Assembly: GCA_001971685.1 (NCBI GenBank)
Contig: CP019326.1
Coordinates: forward strand, 1,054,001 to 1,118,000
Source of the DNA: Halomonas sp. 1513
GTDB lineage: Bacteria > Pseudomonadota > Gammaproteobacteria > Pseudomonadales > Halomonadaceae
Length of the DNA stretch: 64,000 nt
Direction of reading: 5' to 3'
Under the pieces are notes generated by a model. It had not been told where the DNA came from. It did not search any database and saw only the letters and a program-made list of their open reading frames with translations. A program made the position numbers and the translations under genes. Below are positions 1 through 8,795 of this stretch, one piece after another. Each line of letters starts with the position of its first letter. The first letter of the stretch is position 1.

Positions 1-750
1 GGAGGCCAGGCCGTCGGCGCCGTCAGCGAGCCAGGCGCGTATCTGCACGGGGCTGCGCCACTCACCCCAGATGAACGCCCGGCGCTCGCCCTGGATGGCG
101 TTGAAACGGTAGTCGCCGAGGGCCTCGAGGCGTGCCACGCAGGCCTCGGCAACGTCCAGCGCACCGGCCACGAACTCCACGGACAGCGCCTCTACCGGCT
201 GGCTGAGGCCGGCCAGTACCTCGGCCTCGAAGCCCTCGACATCGACCTTGATGAAGCGCGGCACGCCGAAGCGCGCGATCAGGGCGTCGAGGGTGGTCAC
301 CGTCACCGTCACTCGGCGCTCCCAGCGGACCTGGCGAAAGCCGGGATTGGTGCGGCCGATGCGCTTGCGCCAGTGGCGCGCCAGCGTCGAGACGCTGGGG
401 TTGGCGACGCTGATGGCGATCTCGGCCTCGCCCTCCTCGGGCCCGGCGGCCACGGGCATCAGCACCAGGCCGCGGCGCGCGCCCATCAGCCGCACCAGCC
501 AGCGGAACAGGCCCGGCTGCGGCTCCAGCGCCACCACCTCGGCGCCCAGCGCCTGGAAAGCGGCGGTGCGGTCGCCGAGATGGGCGCCGATATCGAACGC
601 CAGGTCGCCGGGGGCCAGGAATTCGGCGTAGAGACGCTGAAGGCCAGGCTGACGCCCCGGGCGCCAGTACACCACCAGCGAGCGAGCCAGGCCGAGTGCG
701 GCCTTGACACGCTGCTGCAGCGGCGGAGGGGAGTCGATGGCATGGGGCAT
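1..750 (-). CDS. FkbM family methyltransferase, C-terminus outside the window
   Basis: SAM-dependent methyltransferase of the FkbM type; these usually O-methylate sugars or other small hydroxyl groups. Reading leftward from an ATG at 750, about 250 residues are open with no stop before the edge. A SAM-binding motif FDIGAHLGD is at residues 52-60, an acidic LEP end of the next strand near 75-77, and the family motif IKVDVEGFE at 167-175. The start shares its A with the mdoH stop (TGATG), so it should be translationally coupled to glucan synthesis. A role in methylating the periplasmic glucan is my inference; other glycan acceptors are possible. Confidence 0.85.
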   Translation of the reverse strand, partial: MPHAIDSPPPLQQRVKAALGLARSLVVYWRPGRQPGLQRLYAEFLAPGDLAFDIGAHLGDRTAAFQALGAEVVALEPQPGLFRWLVRLMGARRGLVLMPVAAGPEEGEAEIAISVANPSVSTLARHWRKRIGRTNPGFRQVRWERRVTVTVTTLDALIARFGVPRFIKVDVEGFEAEVLAGLSQPVEALSVEFVAGALDVAEACVARLEALGDYRFNAIQGERRAFIWGEWRSPVQIRAWLADGADGLAS

Positions 751-2687
751 CAGTAGGGTTCCTTTAGCGGCGGGCGATGGCGTGCCGGTCGCTGGCGGCG
801 CCAGCCCAGGTGCTGGAGAGGCATATCGCCTGGCTGCTCGGCCGGTACGCTGGCGGCGCGGCTGTCGGCGTGCGCCGGCGTGGCGCACGCCAGTGTCTGG
901 TCGAGGCGCATCAGTACCGCGGCGGGCGTCTCTTCACCGGGGGTTGCCAGCAGCCCGACGCCTGCCAGCCAGGCGCCGAGGCGGCGACTGCCCGACAGCC
1001 GCACCAGCAGCGGGGCAATGATCAATCCCACCCATACCGGGGTCAGCCACCAGAAGAAGCTCGGCGTGAACTGGTACATGGCCAGCGCCCAGGCGCCGCC
1101 GACCAGGGTTGCGGCGCGAGTGTGAGCGAACGCCTGGCGCCATGCCACCGACCGGCCCTCGCGCACCTGCGGGTCCCAGCCGACGCTGCGCCCGATCAGG
1201 ATGCCAAGCACGAAGACGGTATGGAAGACCATCATCAGCGGGGCGATCAGGATCGCGTGGAACATCTCCAGCAGTGCACTCAGGCTGAGCCGCCAGCGCC
1301 CGCCGAAGGCTGCCGGGGTTTGCCACAGCGCCAGCAGCAGGCCGAACAGCTTGGGCAGCAGCAGCATGGCGGCGGTCAGCGCCAGCAGCGGCATGACCAT
1401 TGCGCTGGTGTCCAGCGGCCAGTCGGGAAACAGCTGGTAGGTGTCGCTGAAGAAGCGCTCACGGCTGAAGGCGTTGAGCATGGCGGCGGCACTGCTCAGC
1501 GCCAGCATCAGTACCCACAGCAGCGAGGAGAGGTAGGCCAGCGCGCCCATGGCGAAATGCAGGCGACTGATCGGGTGCAGGCCGCCGGCCGCCAGCAGGC
1601 GCAGGTGCTGGAGATTGCCCTGGGTCCAGCGCCGGTCGCGCCGCGCATAGTCGAGCAGGTTGCCGGGCAGCTCCTCGAAGCTCGCCGTGATGCTCGCGTC
1701 GAGCCGCACCCGCCAGCCGCCGCGGCGCAGCAGCGCGGCTTCGACGAAGTCGTGGCTCATGATGTCGCCGCCCAGCGGCGGGCGGCCCGATAGCGCGGGC
1801 AGGCCGCAGTGGGCCATGAAGGCACGGGTGCGCAGGATGGCGTTGTGCCCCCAGTAGTTGGCGCAGTCGCCCTGCCAGAAGGCCTGGCCGGCAGCCAGCA
1901 TGGGGCTGTAGAGCGCCGCGGCGAACTGGGTGAAGCGTCCGAACAGGGTGGCCTGGCGCACCGGGATCGGCACCGTCTGCAGGAGGCCCAGCTCGGGCTC
2001 GCGCTGCATGGTGCTGATCATCTGCAGCAGGCTGCGGCCGCCCATCAGGCTGTCGGCGTCGAGCACCACCAGGTAGTCGTAGCGGCGCCCCCAGCGGCGG
2101 CAGAATTCGGCCAGGTTGCCGGCCTTGCGGCCGGCGTTGTCGGCGCGGCGCCGGTAGTGCACCGCCAGCCGACCGGCCAGGCGCTGGCGCAGTGCGGCGA
2201 CGTGGCGGCGTTCGTCGGCGGCGATGGCGTCGTCGCGGGTGTCGCTGAGCACGAAGGCTTCGACGCGGTCGTGGAGGTCCTGGTCGGTGCTGGCCAGCAG
2301 GTCCTGGCAGGTCGCCTCCAGACCGCCCAGGGCGCGTGCCGGATCCTCGTTGTAGATCGGCATGACCAGCGCGGTGCGCGAGGCCAGCGCGGCCATCGCC
2401 GGCGGGGCCTGGCGCGCCAGGCTCAGCGGGTCGCGCCGCGCGAGGCTGATCACGAAACCCACCAGGGCGGTCCAGAAGGCCAGCGCGATCCAGCCGAAGG
2501 TGATCGCGAACAGTCCCAGCACCGCGGCCTGCAATATGCCTAGGCCGCCGTCGTAGAGGATGCGGAACATGGTTGCCACGCCCAGCGCGGTGCTCGCCGC
2601 TACCAGCGCCAACAGGCCCAGCCTGCGCAGCCACAGCAGGGGCTGGCGCGGCGCCGAGTCAGCGTAGCTCATCGGGGTACCAGACAT
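750..2687 (-). CDS. mdoH: Glucans biosynthesis glucosyltransferase H (OpgH/MdoH)
   Basis: Inner-membrane GT2-family glucosyltransferase that makes the linear beta-1,2 glucan backbone of osmoregulated periplasmic glucans from UDP-glucose. The 645-residue protein has N-terminal membrane segments (about 18-42 and 51-82), the GT2 start LVMPIYNED near 107-115, DADS at 210-213, a SHD catalytic-base motif at 311-313, the QxxRW-like RRDRRW at 349-354, and several C-terminal membrane helices. It is shorter than the E. coli enzyme (847 aa), lacking most of the N- and C-terminal extensions. The start at 2687 overlaps the end of mdoG by 29 bp; an ATG at 2672 is an alternative. Confidence 0.95.
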   Translation of the reverse strand: MSGTPMSYADSAPRQPLLWLRRLGLLALVAASTALGVATMFRILYDGGLGILQAAVLGLFAITFGWIALAFWTALVGFVISLARRDPLSLARQAPPAMAALASRTALVMPIYNEDPARALGGLEATCQDLLASTDQDLHDRVEAFVLSDTRDDAIAADERRHVAALRQRLAGRLAVHYRRRADNAGRKAGNLAEFCRRWGRRYDYLVVLDADSLMGGRSLLQMISTMQREPELGLLQTVPIPVRQATLFGRFTQFAAALYSPMLAAGQAFWQGDCANYWGHNAILRTRAFMAHCGLPALSGRPPLGGDIMSHDFVEAALLRRGGWRVRLDASITASFEELPGNLLDYARRDRRWTQGNLQHLRLLAAGGLHPISRLHFAMGALAYLSSLLWVLMLALSSAAAMLNAFSRERFFSDTYQLFPDWPLDTSAMVMPLLALTAAMLLLPKLFGLLLALWQTPAAFGGRWRLSLSALLEMFHAILIAPLMMVFHTVFVLGILIGRSVGWDPQVREGRSVAWRQAFAHTRAATLVGGAWALAMYQFTPSFFWWLTPVWVGLIIAPLLVRLSGSRRLGAWLAGVGLLATPGEETPAAVLMRLDQTLACATPAHADSRAASVPAEQPGDMPLQHLGWRRQRPARHRPPLKEPY

Positions 2688-4209
2688 AGCTCCAGGTTTC
2701 GCTGATCGGCGAGCCGCGCAGGCTCAGGAAGAGGCGCATGTCGGCCGGCTCGCGGCCCTGGGGTTGGACGCGGAAGCTGGCGCGCCAGGTATCGCCGTCG
2801 GGCAGGCGTTGGACTTGGGCCTGGTGGATGTCACCACGACTGGTGGAAAGCTCGGCCTCTACCGGCTGGCTGGCATCCAGACCGGCCAGTTCGCCGCCGT
2901 GAAAGTCGACGATGAACTGGCGCCGGCTGCGCGGCGGCGGGTCGCTCTGCCCGGGGATCGCGCCCCAACCGCTGCGGGTGCGTATCACGCTGGCCTGGCG
3001 CTGTTCGTCGAGGCGGTCGCCGAAGGTCTGGGTGCGGTAGTGAAAGCGCCGCGACTCGCCGGCGTTGAGCGGCTCATCCGGTACCCAGTAGGCGACGATG
3101 TTGTCGTTGGTTTCGGTGTCGGTAGGAATCTCCACCAGCTCGACGCTGCCGCGCCCCCAGTCGCCGCCCAGCGCCTCGACCCACTGGCTGGGGCGACGCT
3201 CGTAGCGCGCTTCCATGTCCAGGTAGGCGTCGAAGTCGCGCTCGCGCTGGACCAGGCCGAAGCCGCCGGGAGATTCATCCTGCAGCGCGGAAACGCGCAG
3301 CCGGCGAGGATTGGAGAGCGGCCGCCAGATCCACTCGCCGGCGGCGGTGTGCATCGCCAGGCCGTCGGAGTCGTGGACCCGGGGGCGGAAGTCGTCGGCG
3401 CCGTAGGGGCTGGTATCGCCGTGGGTGAACATGCTGGTCAGCGGCGCCACGCCGAGCTTGGCCACGTCGCGACGGGCGAACAGCCGGGCGTCGACCTCCA
3501 CGTCCACGTCGCGCCCGGGGCGGATGTCGAAGCGGTAGGCGCCGGCAAGTGACGGGCTGTCGAGCAGCGCCAGCACGCTCATCTGTGTGGCGTCCTCGGC
3601 CGGCTTGACCAGCCAGAATTCACGGAAGGCCGGGAACTCCTCGCCGTGCGGCGCTGCGGTGTCGATGGCCAGGCCGCGCGCCGAGAGCCCGTAGCCCTGA
3701 TCGCGGCCGACCAGGCGAAAGTAGCTGGCGCCGAGGAATACCGCGAACTCATCGGCGTAGTCGCCGCGGTTGAGGGGGTAGTGAAGCCGGAACCCGGCGT
3801 GGCCGGCGCCGTCCAGGTCGGCGTCGAGCAGGCGCTCGGCGTCGCCGTCATAGGAGTAATACTCCTGGGAGTAATCCAGCCGCCTGGCCTCGCCGTCTTC
3901 GACCAGATTGAGGGTCACCGGCGTGTCGAACAGGAAGCCGCTGTGAAACAGCTGCACCGAAAACAGCCCGTCGTCGCGCCAGATCGCCTGGTCACCGCGA
4001 AAGCGGATCTGGCGATAGGTGTCATAATCGAGGTTGCGCAGGGCGGTGGGTAGCGACGCGCCAGCGCCCTGGTAAGGCTCGCCTGCCAGCGCTTCGGCGC
4101 GCTCGATGACGTCCTCGAAGTGGCGCTGGGTGTTCTCATCGGCGCTGGCCAGGGGCATGAGAAACAGCCAGCAGGCGCATCCCAGGGCGGTGCGTGTCGT
4201 GAGTTTCAA
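2659..4209 (-). CDS. mdoG: Glucan biosynthesis protein G (OpgG/MdoG), periplasmic
   Basis: Periplasmic protein required for osmoregulated periplasmic glucan synthesis, thought to act on the nascent glucan (branching or trimming). It has 516 residues, the usual length. A typical signal peptide ends at an ASA site near residue 23, and the mature protein carries family-like stretches such as FLGASYFRLVG and the C-terminal TWSYVWYP. It is the first gene of an mdoG-mdoH-FkbM operon with overlapping junctions. A GGAGACGCC ribosome-binding region precedes the ATG at 4209. The 112-bp gap to the divergent gene at 4322 must hold promoters for both directions. Confidence 0.95.
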   Translation of the reverse strand: MKLTTRTALGCACWLFLMPLASADENTQRHFEDVIERAEALAGEPYQGAGASLPTALRNLDYDTYRQIRFRGDQAIWRDDGLFSVQLFHSGFLFDTPVTLNLVEDGEARRLDYSQEYYSYDGDAERLLDADLDGAGHAGFRLHYPLNRGDYADEFAVFLGASYFRLVGRDQGYGLSARGLAIDTAAPHGEEFPAFREFWLVKPAEDATQMSVLALLDSPSLAGAYRFDIRPGRDVDVEVDARLFARRDVAKLGVAPLTSMFTHGDTSPYGADDFRPRVHDSDGLAMHTAAGEWIWRPLSNPRRLRVSALQDESPGGFGLVQRERDFDAYLDMEARYERRPSQWVEALGGDWGRGSVELVEIPTDTETNDNIVAYWVPDEPLNAGESRRFHYRTQTFGDRLDEQRQASVIRTRSGWGAIPGQSDPPPRSRRQFIVDFHGGELAGLDASQPVEAELSTSRGDIHQAQVQRLPDGDTWRASFRVQPQGREPADMRLFLSLRGSPISETWSYVWYPDELR

Positions 4210-4321
4210 CGGCGTCTCCTTGGCAGGGGAAGTAAAACAAAGCGAGACATAACTTGTACATTATCCGATTACAGTACATGTTTTAGCGAGCTGCCACCCT
4301 ATAAAAAAGGATTTCGTACCT

Positions 4322-5947
4322 ATGCGCTGGCTCTTCAGTGGCCTGCTTCTCAATATCCTAGTGCTGTTTCCGCTGTGGTGGCGGTTTACCGAGGTCACGC
4401 CGCGACTGATCGCCTGGGAGGCGTGGTGGCTGGCGGCGCTGTTCGCGCTGCTGCCGCTGGCTGCCTGGAGCCTCGCGCTGCGCTGGCTGGCGGTGGCACT
4501 GGTGATGGCCGGCGTGCTGGCCGCGCTCGGCGAGGCCGCTGCGCAAATGGCGCTGGGGCGCTCGCTCAACGTCTACCTCGACCTGCCGCTGCTGCGCGCC
4601 GTCTACCATCTGCTGCAGGGCAATCTCGGTCAGGTCGCCGCCGTGCTGGCCATGGGCGGCGGCGCGCTGCTGATCGCGCTGGTGATCTGGGGCGTGGCGC
4701 GGCTGCTGGCGGCTTCTCTGGGCGCACCGCTCGGTGCCACGTGGCGCTGGTTCACGGTCGTGGCGCTGGCGTTGATCACGCTGCTCGCCGGGCTGGAGAT
4801 TGCCGGCACCCGGCTGGTGCCGGCGGCGCGCACGCCGCTGATCGATACCTGGCGCTATCAGACCGAGCAGGTGGTGGACACCCACCGCGCCCGCCAGGCG
4901 TTCAGCGAGCGGCTCGCCGAGTCGCCGAGCCCGGCCCGGCCGCTGCCGGGGCTCGAGGGGCGCGACGTGATCCTGGCCTTTGTCGAGTCCTACGGCGTTG
5001 CCGCGCTGGAGGATGCACGTTACTCGCATGTTTTGCTGCCGACCCTGGCCGAGATGGACGAGCGGCTGGACGCGGCCGGCCTCTCGGTGGTATCCGGGGT
5101 ACTCGATGCGCCGATCCGCGGCGGCCAGTCGTGGCTGGCCCATGCCACTGCGCTGAGCGGGCTATGGATCGACAATCAGCTATGGTATCGGCTGCTGCTG
5201 GGCAGCGATCAGGCCACCCTGATCGACGACTTTCGCGCCACCGGCCAGCGCACCCAGACGGTGATGCCGGCGATCACCATGCTGTGGCCGGAGGGCGAGG
5301 CCTACGGCTTCGACGATATCTATGCTGCCGCCGACATCGACTACGCCGGCCCGCCGCTGCACTGGGTGACCATGCCCGACCAGTTCGTGCTCGACTACTA
5401 CCAGCGTCGGATTCGCGCGCCGCAAGACGCGCCGCTGTTCACCCAGCTCGCCTTGATCTCCAGTCATGCACCCTGGACGCCGATTCTGCCGGTGCTCGAG
5501 GATTGGGCGCTGATCGGTGACGGCAGCCTGTTCGCGCCCTGGGAGCACGCCGGCGACCCGCCCGAGGTGCTGTGGCAGGAGATCGAGCGCATCCGCGACC
5601 ATTACGCCTGGTCGGTCAACTACTCTGTCAAAGCCACTGCACGCTGGGCCGAGTGGGCGGTGGACGACAATACCCTGCTGATCATGCTCGGCGACCACCA
5701 GGCCGCGCCGCTGATCACCGGCGAGGGCGCCGGCCTCGGCGTGCCGGTGCATATCATCAGCGGCGACGCCGCACTGCTGGCGCCGTTCCTCGAACGCGGC
5801 TTCGTGCCGGGCAGCGTGCCGCCGCCGTCGGAGGGCGCGGCAGGCATGGACCGCCTGCGCGGCTGGTTGCACGAAGACTTCGGTGAACCCGGCGCCGAGC
5901 TCGCCCCGCTGGATGACGATCAACGACTGCCAGGAGCCACGCCATGA
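4322..5947 (+). CDS. Membrane-anchored sulfatase-fold protein (LtaS/OpgB-like phosphotransferase?)
   Basis: 541-residue membrane protein with about four N-terminal hydrophobic helices (residues 1-165) and a periplasmic alkaline-phosphatase/sulfatase-fold domain. The domain begins at DVILAFVESYG and includes GGQSWLAHATALSG (candidate nucleophile region) and LGDHQ near residue 457 (metal-binding D/H pair). This is the architecture of LTA synthase, EptA-like and OpgB-like phospho-head-group transferases. It is divergent from mdoG and overlaps manC by 4 bp (ATGA), so a role in modifying periplasmic glucan or another surface glycan is plausible but not proven. AAGGAT about 9 bp upstream supports the start. 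Confidence 0.8.
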   Translation: MRWLFSGLLLNILVLFPLWWRFTEVTPRLIAWEAWWLAALFALLPLAAWSLALRWLAVALVMAGVLAALGEAAAQMALGRSLNVYLDLPLLRAVYHLLQGNLGQVAAVLAMGGGALLIALVIWGVARLLAASLGAPLGATWRWFTVVALALITLLAGLEIAGTRLVPAARTPLIDTWRYQTEQVVDTHRARQAFSERLAESPSPARPLPGLEGRDVILAFVESYGVAALEDARYSHVLLPTLAEMDERLDAAGLSVVSGVLDAPIRGGQSWLAHATALSGLWIDNQLWYRLLLGSDQATLIDDFRATGQRTQTVMPAITMLWPEGEAYGFDDIYAAADIDYAGPPLHWVTMPDQFVLDYYQRRIRAPQDAPLFTQLALISSHAPWTPILPVLEDWALIGDGSLFAPWEHAGDPPEVLWQEIERIRDHYAWSVNYSVKATARWAEWAVDDNTLLIMLGDHQAAPLITGEGAGLGVPVHIISGDAALLAPFLERGFVPGSVPPPSEGAAGMDRLRGWLHEDFGEPGAELAPLDDDQRLPGATP

Positions 5948-7374
5948 GCGAGTCCTTGACCCCGGTGATTCTCGCCGGCGGCAGCGGTAGCCGGCTGTGG
6001 CCGCTGTCGCGCCAGCACTACCCCAAGCAGTTTCTGGCGCTGGGCGATCAGGGCGGTGCTGACCTCCCGGCCAGCCTGCTGCAGCAGACCCTGGCGCGCC
6101 TGGCTGGCTTGCCTCTGGCGCCTGCGCTGGTGGTGGGCAGCGAGCCGCATCGCTTCCTGCTCGCCGAGCAGCTGCGCGCGGCCGGTATCGATGATGCCAC
6201 CCTGTTGCTCGAGCCGGAGGGGCGCAACACCGCCCCGGCGATTGCCTGCGCGGCGCTATACGCCTGCCGCGACGGCGGCGATCCGCTGCTGCTGGTGCTG
6301 CCCGCTGATCACCTGATCCGTGATGCCCAGGCATTCCGCTCGAGCGTGGCGGCGGCGGCAAGCCTGGCGACTGGCGGCGAGCTGGTGACCTTCGGCGTGG
6401 TACCCGAGCATGCCGAGACCGGCTATGGCTATCTGCAGCGCGGCGCGGCGCTGGGTGAGTCGGGGTACCGCTTGTCGCGTTTCGTCGAGAAACCCGAGCG
6501 CGCCACCGCCGAGGCGTACCTGGCTAGCGGCGACTATCTATGGAACAGCGGCATGTTCGTGTTCCGCGCCTCGCGCTACCTCGACGAGCTGGCGGCGCGC
6601 CAGCCGGCCATGCTCGCCGCTTGCCGCGCCGCGCTGGACGCTGCCCGCGAGGACCTCGACTTCCTGCGCCTCGACGCCGAGGCGTTCCGCGCAAGTCCCG
6701 CCGACTCCATCGACTACGCGGTGATGGAGCATGCCAGCCGCGCGGCAGTGGTGGCGCTGGACGCCGGCTGGTCGGATATCGGCGGGTTCCAGGCGCTGTG
6801 GGAGGCCAGCGCCAAGGACGAACGTGGCAATGCGCTGAGCGGCGATGTGCAGCTTCACGACTGCCGCGGGCTGCTGGTACACGCCGAACAGCGCCTGGTC
6901 AGTGCGTTGGGGGTCGAGGACCTGGTGATCGTCGAGACCCAGGATGCGGTGCTGGTGGCCGACCGCCGACGCAGCCAGGAGGTCAAGACACTGGTCGAGG
7001 GGCTGCTGGCGGCGGGGCGCGACGAGCCGATCGAGCATCCGCGGGTACATCGGCCCTGGGGCTGCTACCAGGCCATCGAGCGCGGCCAGCGCTACCAGGT
7101 CAAGCACATCACGGTGGCGCCGGGGGCGCGCCTCTCGCGGCAGCTGCACCACCACCGCGCCGAGCACTGGGTGGTGGTCAGCGGCACCGCCAAAGTGACC
7201 CTCGATGACCGTGAGTTCATGCTTAGCGAGAACCAGTCGGCCTATATTCCCATCGGCGCCACCCACCGCCTGGAGAACCCCGGCAAGATTCCGCTGGAAC
7301 TGATCGAGGTGCAGTCGGGGAGCTACCTGGGTGAGGACGATATCGTGCGGTTCGACGATCTCTATGGCCGGTGA
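5944..7374 (+). CDS. manC: Mannose-1-phosphate guanylyltransferase / mannose-6-phosphate isomerase
   Basis: Bifunctional cytosolic enzyme that makes GDP-mannose (GMP domain) and interconverts mannose-6-P and fructose-6-P (type II PMI domain), feeding exopolysaccharide or LPS sugars. It has 476 residues, standard for ManC/AlgA/XanB. The pyrophosphorylase motif GGSGSRLWP lies at 12-20 and PKQF at 27-30; FVEKP and the WNSGMFVFRA segment are intact. The C-terminal cupin carries QLHHHRAEHW, the PMI metal site. It overlaps the sulfatase-like gene by 4 bp, so the two are translationally coupled. No glycosyltransferase partner is visible in this window. Confidence 0.96.
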   Translation: MSESLTPVILAGGSGSRLWPLSRQHYPKQFLALGDQGGADLPASLLQQTLARLAGLPLAPALVVGSEPHRFLLAEQLRAAGIDDATLLLEPEGRNTAPAIACAALYACRDGGDPLLLVLPADHLIRDAQAFRSSVAAAASLATGGELVTFGVVPEHAETGYGYLQRGAALGESGYRLSRFVEKPERATAEAYLASGDYLWNSGMFVFRASRYLDELAARQPAMLAACRAALDAAREDLDFLRLDAEAFRASPADSIDYAVMEHASRAAVVALDAGWSDIGGFQALWEASAKDERGNALSGDVQLHDCRGLLVHAEQRLVSALGVEDLVIVETQDAVLVADRRRSQEVKTLVEGLLAAGRDEPIEHPRVHRPWGCYQAIERGQRYQVKHITVAPGARLSRQLHHHRAEHWVVVSGTAKVTLDDREFMLSENQSAYIPIGATHRLENPGKIPLELIEVQSGSYLGEDDIVRFDDLYGR

Positions 7375-7402
7375 GGGCAGTGGCTGAGGCGCTATGGGGC
7401 GC

Positions 7403-8335
7403 TTAATAAAGCCGGAACGAGGGGTGGTCAGGGTGCCCCTGCTGCTCCTGGATCACCTTGCGGTAGCGCTTGTACTCCCACTGGTACTGGGCCGGTTCCA
7501 GGGAAATGGCGGCCTCCACGCAGGCGTTGACGCCGGCCGCCGAGGCGGTCTCGTCGGTCTCGTAAACGCGGCTGTCGGCGGCCAGGAAGTGGATCACGAA
7601 GCCCTTGCCCGGTACCCGCTGGGCCACGCCGGTGACCACCCGCGCCTGGGTGCGGGCGACCAGCTTGGGCAGCAGGGTGGCGGTATAGGCCAGGCGGCCG
7701 TAGAAGGGCGCGAACACGCCGCTGCCCCAGTCCGGCTCCTGGTCGGGCAGGATACCCACCGCTTCGCTGCGCTTGAGCGCCTTGAGCAGCGCCGCCACGC
7801 CGCGCGGGTTGGTGGGCACCAGGCTGGCGCCCATGCGTTCGCGGCCGTGGCGAATCACCGGATCGAGACGCTCGATCTTGGGGGGCTCGTACATGGCGGT
7901 GAACGGGAAGTGGCTCGACAGCCAGAAGTTGAGCACCTCCCAGTTGCCGAAGTGGGGCGCCAGCACGATCACCCCGCGGCCCTCGGCGCGAGCGTCATCG
8001 AGCAACTCGCGACCGTGTACATCGATGATCGAGCGCTCCACGCGGCCCGGCTCGGCCATCCAGGCGAAGCCCAGCTCGAGCATGGTGGCGGTGGAGTGAG
8101 CGAGACTGCTGCGGGCTAGCCGGCGACGCTCGGCGTCGCTCTGCTCGGGGTAGACCTCGGCCAGGTTGATCTCGGTGACCTCGCGCTCGCGACGGCTGAA
8201 ACGGTGCACCAGCGGACCGGCGATGCGCGCCAGGCCCCACAGCAGGCCCAGGCGGCAGACGGCCAGGCTACGCCAGAGCCCGGCAATCAGTTTGGCCTGC
8301 AGCGGCGAGGAACTGGAGCGTGGCTTGCGACTCAT
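7403..8335 (-). CDS. LpxL/HtrB-family lysophospholipid acyltransferase
   Basis: Inner-membrane acyltransferase of the lipid A late-acyltransferase family, transferring a secondary acyl chain to a lipid A precursor or related lipid. It has 310 residues, typical of LpxL/LpxM. The catalytic HX4E motif is HFGNWE at residues 128-133, and the downstream block LPDQEPDWGSGVFAPFYG is the conserved substrate-pocket region. It is convergent with manC (28-bp gap) and follows a small membrane-protein gene in the same direction with a 3-bp gap. Whether it is the housekeeping LpxL or an accessory copy cannot be told from the sequence alone. Confidence 0.88.
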   Translation of the reverse strand: MSRKPRSSSSPLQAKLIAGLWRSLAVCRLGLLWGLARIAGPLVHRFSRREREVTEINLAEVYPEQSDAERRRLARSSLAHSTATMLELGFAWMAEPGRVERSIIDVHGRELLDDARAEGRGVIVLAPHFGNWEVLNFWLSSHFPFTAMYEPPKIERLDPVIRHGRERMGASLVPTNPRGVAALLKALKRSEAVGILPDQEPDWGSGVFAPFYGRLAYTATLLPKLVARTQARVVTGVAQRVPGKGFVIHFLAADSRVYETDETASAAGVNACVEAAISLEPAQYQWEYKRYRKVIQEQQGHPDHPSFRLY

Positions 8336-8338
8336 GGT

Positions 8339-8716
8339 TTAGAACAGCCAGGTGTCGACGTTGTCCGGCGCGCGCTGGGCCTGCAGGGCCTTGATGCCCT
8401 TGACGCAGCGAATCACCAGCCACACCACGACCACCAGCCATAGCACGAAGCCGATGGCGATCAAGGTCAGGATCCCCGCCAGCAGGAAGTAGACCAGCGA
8501 GATCCAGAAGGTGCGGATCTGGAAGCGGTAGTGCTCGTCGAGCCAGTCGGGGCCCTTGCCGCGGTAGACGTAGGCGATCACCACGCCGATTAGCGAGGTC
8601 AGCCCCCCGGTGGCGATACCCGCCAGGTGCAGCGCATAGACCACGATGGGGATGGTGGTATCCGGCCCCTTCGACGGTTCGACCGGGTTGGGCTCGGGCG
8701 TGACGGTATCATTCAT
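8339..8716 (-). CDS. Small membrane protein, DUF4870-like
   Basis: 125-residue protein with an acidic, proline-rich N-terminus (about 20 residues) and three to four hydrophobic segments. These surround the motif DEHYRFQIRTFWISL, which resembles DUF4870/Tic20-like small membrane proteins (DEHxxxQxxxxxxW). The start at 8716 is chosen because AAGGATG precedes it; the frame stays open further upstream to 8812, but that stretch overlaps the divergent methyltransferase start and reads like noncoding sequence. It lies 3 bp upstream of the acyltransferase gene, so they are probably cotranscribed. Function unknown. Confidence 0.75.
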   Translation of the reverse strand: MNDTVTPEPNPVEPSKGPDTTIPIVVYALHLAGIATGGLTSLIGVVIAYVYRGKGPDWLDEHYRFQIRTFWISLVYFLLAGILTLIAIGFVLWLVVVVWLVIRCVKGIKALQAQRAPDNVDTWLF

Positions 8717-8795
8717 CGGGTCATCCTTGAGGCTTACCATATGGGCCTTCATGATACCCGCCCTATCCGCCGATGCCAGCACCGAGCCCACCGCC

